This document shows, one piece after another, positions 62,001 through 64,000 of a stretch of DNA of 64,000 bases; position 1 is the stretch's first letter; each line of letters begins with the position of its first letter. Under the pieces are notes generated by a model, which ran no database searches, was not told the DNA's origin, and was given only the letters and a program-made list of their open reading frames with translations. The position numbers and the translations under genes were made by a program. The stretch lies in the NCBI RefSeq assembly GCF_050948175.1, contig NW_027490130.1, positions 1,240,001-1,304,000 on the forward strand, given 5' to 3'. Origin of the DNA: Xylocopa sonorina (lineage: Eukaryota; Arthropoda; Insecta; Hymenoptera; Apidae).

Positions 62001-64000
62001 TGCAAACGCTATTTCCTTGCAAGCAAGTGTCGCATTTACATTCATTTGAAGTGCAGACGAGGAATACATGACACTTCGCAAATCATATTATACCTTACCA
62101 TGAAACATAGAAATGAGATGCAATATCGCGTTTTAAGAATCATAAGAACTCTATTGCTACGATACGTAGACATCTGCAAACGCTATTTCCTTGCAAGGAA
62201 GTGTCGCATTTACATTCATTTGTATCGTAGACGAGGAATGCATAACACTTCGCAATGAATATTATATCTTACCATGAAACATAGAAATGAGATGCGATAT
62301 CGCGTTTTATGAAGCATTAGAAATCTATTGCTACGATACGTAGACATCTGCAAACGCTATTTCCTAGCAAGGAAGTGTCGCATTCACATTCATTTGAAGT
62401 GTAGACGAGGAATACATAACACTTCGCAAATCATGTTATATCTTACCATGAAACATAGAAATGAGATGCGATATCGCGTTTTAAGAATCATAAGGAACTC
62501 TATTGCTACGATACGTAGACATCTGCAAACGCCATTTCCTAGCGAGGAAGTGTCGCATTCACATTCATTTGAAGTGTAGGCGAGGAATACATAACACTTC
62601 GCAAATCATATTATATCTTACCATGAAACATAGAAATGAGATGCGATATCGCGTTTTAAGAAGCATTAGAACTCTATTGCTACGATACCTAGACATCTTC
62701 AGACGCTATTTCCTAGCAAGGAAGTGTCGCATTTACATTCATTTGAAGTGTAGACGAGGAATACATGACACTTCGCATATCATATTATATCTTACCATGA
62801 AACATAGAAATGAGATGCGATATCGCGTTTTAAGAATCATAAGAACTCTATTGCTACGATACGGAGACATCTGCAAACGCTATTTCCTTGCAAGCAAGTA
62901 TCGCACTTACATTCATTTGAAGTGCAGACGAGGAATACATGACACTTCGCAAATCATATCATACCTTACCATGAAACATAGATATGAGATGCAATATCTC
63001 GTTTTAAGAAGCATTTGAACTCTATTGCTTCGATACGTAGGCATCTGCAAACGCTATTTCCTTGCAAGGAAGTGTCGCATTTACATTCATTTGAAGCGTA
63101 GACGAGGAATGCATAACACTTCGCAATGAATATTATATCTTACCATGAAACATAGAAATGAGATGCGATATCGTGTTTTAAGAAGCATTAGAAATCTATT
63201 GCTACGATACGTAGACATCTGCAAACGCTATTTCCTAGCAAGGAAGTGTCGCATTCACATTCATTTGAAGTGTAGACGAGGAATACATAACACTTCGCAA
63301 ATCATGTTATATCTTACCATGAAACATAGAAATGAGATGCGATATCGCGTTTTAAGAATCATAAGAACTCTATTGCTACGATACGTAGACATCTGCAAAC
63401 GCTATTTCCTTGCAAGGAAGTGTCGCATTTACATTCATTTGAATCGTAGACGAGGAATGCATAACACTTCGTAATGAATATTATATCTTATCATGAAACA
63501 TAGATATGAGATGCAATATCTCGTTTTAAGAAGCATTTGAACTCTACTGCTTCGATACGTTGATATGTGCAAACGCTATTTCCTTGCAAGGAAGTGTCGC
63601 ATTTACATTCATTTGAATCGTAGACCAGGAATGCATAACACTTCGTAATGAATATTATATCTTATCATGAAACATAGATATGAGATGCAATATCTCGTTT
63701 TAAGAAGCATTTGAACTCTATTGCTTCGATACGTAGGCATCTGCAAACGCTATTTCCTTGCAAGGAAGTGTCGCATTTACGTTGATTTGAAGCGTAGACG
63801 AGGAATGCATAACACTTCGCAATGAATATTATATCTTACCATGAAACATAGAAATGAGATGCGATATCTCGTTTTAAGAAGCATTTGAACTCTATTGCTT
63901 CGATACGTAGACATCTGCAAACGCTATTTCCTTGCAAGGAAGTGTCGCATTTACATTCATTTGAATCGTAGACCAGGAATGCATAACACTTCGTAATGAA
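59039..64000. repeat. 15/16-monomer repeat at right end, array continues
   Basis: The segment from 59039 recurs at 61824 (offset 2785) and that from 59717 at 62328 (offset 2611), so the second copy lost one monomer between them. It reuses the tracers of the 46159-53206 region, such as TACGTAGAGATGTGC and CATAAGGAACTC. The rare TACGTTGATATGTGC is at 53288, 61120 and 63556. The window ends within a monomer. Confidence 0.78.

Larger units (their letters stand above)
32920..64000. repeat. 174-bp satellite array, right segment
   Basis: About 179 monomers from the 3' LTR to the end of the window, with no other gene or element. It resumes at monomer position 59 with TTCGATACG, a class B type sequence, and is still running at base 64000. 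It contains 16-, 12/18-, 15- and 5/6-monomer higher-order repeats and a lineage of 175-bp monomers with one extra base. The longest stop-free run (33210-34412, 400 codons) is simply seven consecutive class A copies. Confidence 0.97.

Noticed and set aside
1..64000. CRISPR array
   Set aside because: The repeats are 174-bp head-to-tail monomers with no unique spacers, in eukaryotic sequence.
1..64000. CENP-B box in the monomer
   Set aside because: I looked for TTCG-N4-CGGG-like sequence in the monomer and saw no convincing match; only the two palindromes stand out.

Overview
This is eukaryotic DNA, most likely from an animal and probably an arthropod. About 83% of the window (roughly 53 kb, about 305 copies) is one tandem satellite with a 174-bp monomer. 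The rest is two LTR-retrotransposon insertions inside the array: a solo LTR at 1660-3205 (minus orientation) and a complete Ty3/Gypsy-type element at 23538-32919 (plus orientation). The arthropod guess rests on the Gypsy-type pol and the absence of anything bacterial. It is an inference; no species can be named. The array runs off both ends of the window, so it is larger than 64 kb and could be centromeric or pericentromeric heterochromatin.

Satellite: two main monomer classes are visible. Class A (e.g. 370-543) has GCGATATCGC and GCATTAG/TCATAAG and keeps one reading frame free of stops. Class B (e.g. 196-369) has GCAATATCTC, GCATTTGAAC and CTTCG, usually a perfect 14-bp palindrome TTCCTTGCAAGGAA, and closes that frame with TGA/TAA. 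Monomers are organised in nested higher-order repeats (HORs). In the left and middle part there is a 14-monomer, 2436-bp HOR (about three near-identical copies, 5221-12480) and a 26-monomer, 4524-bp HOR (13225-17748, then a copy from 17749 that lost exactly two monomers). In the right part there are a 16-monomer HOR of 2785 bp (36561-42206), a 12/18-monomer system (46159-53206) and 5- and 6-monomer sub-blocks (53801-58498). A 1-bp insertion marks a lineage of 175-bp monomers found only on the right side. Long ORFs in the array follow from 174 being 58 x 3 and are not convincing genes.

Retroelement: 23538-32919 has 1753-bp LTRs that differ at one position I could find, a primer binding site 6 bp after the 5' LTR, gag (two CCHC knuckles), pol in the -1 frame (protease, RT, RNase H, integrase with GPY motif) and a polypurine tract. 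The pol frame stays open through the polypurine tract and 142 codons into the 3' LTR. No env was seen. Its two satellite flanks do not form a target-site duplication and are of different monomer classes.

The most interesting signal is inside the LTRs. Both the full element's LTRs and the diverged solo LTR carry an ORF at the same place, ending 158 and 156 bp before the LTR end. Its conserved N-terminal and C-terminal blocks are separated by a variable Pro/Ala-rich middle, and many codon differences are synonymous. This looks like a real, LTR-encoded accessory protein under purifying selection, upstream of gag in the genomic RNA.
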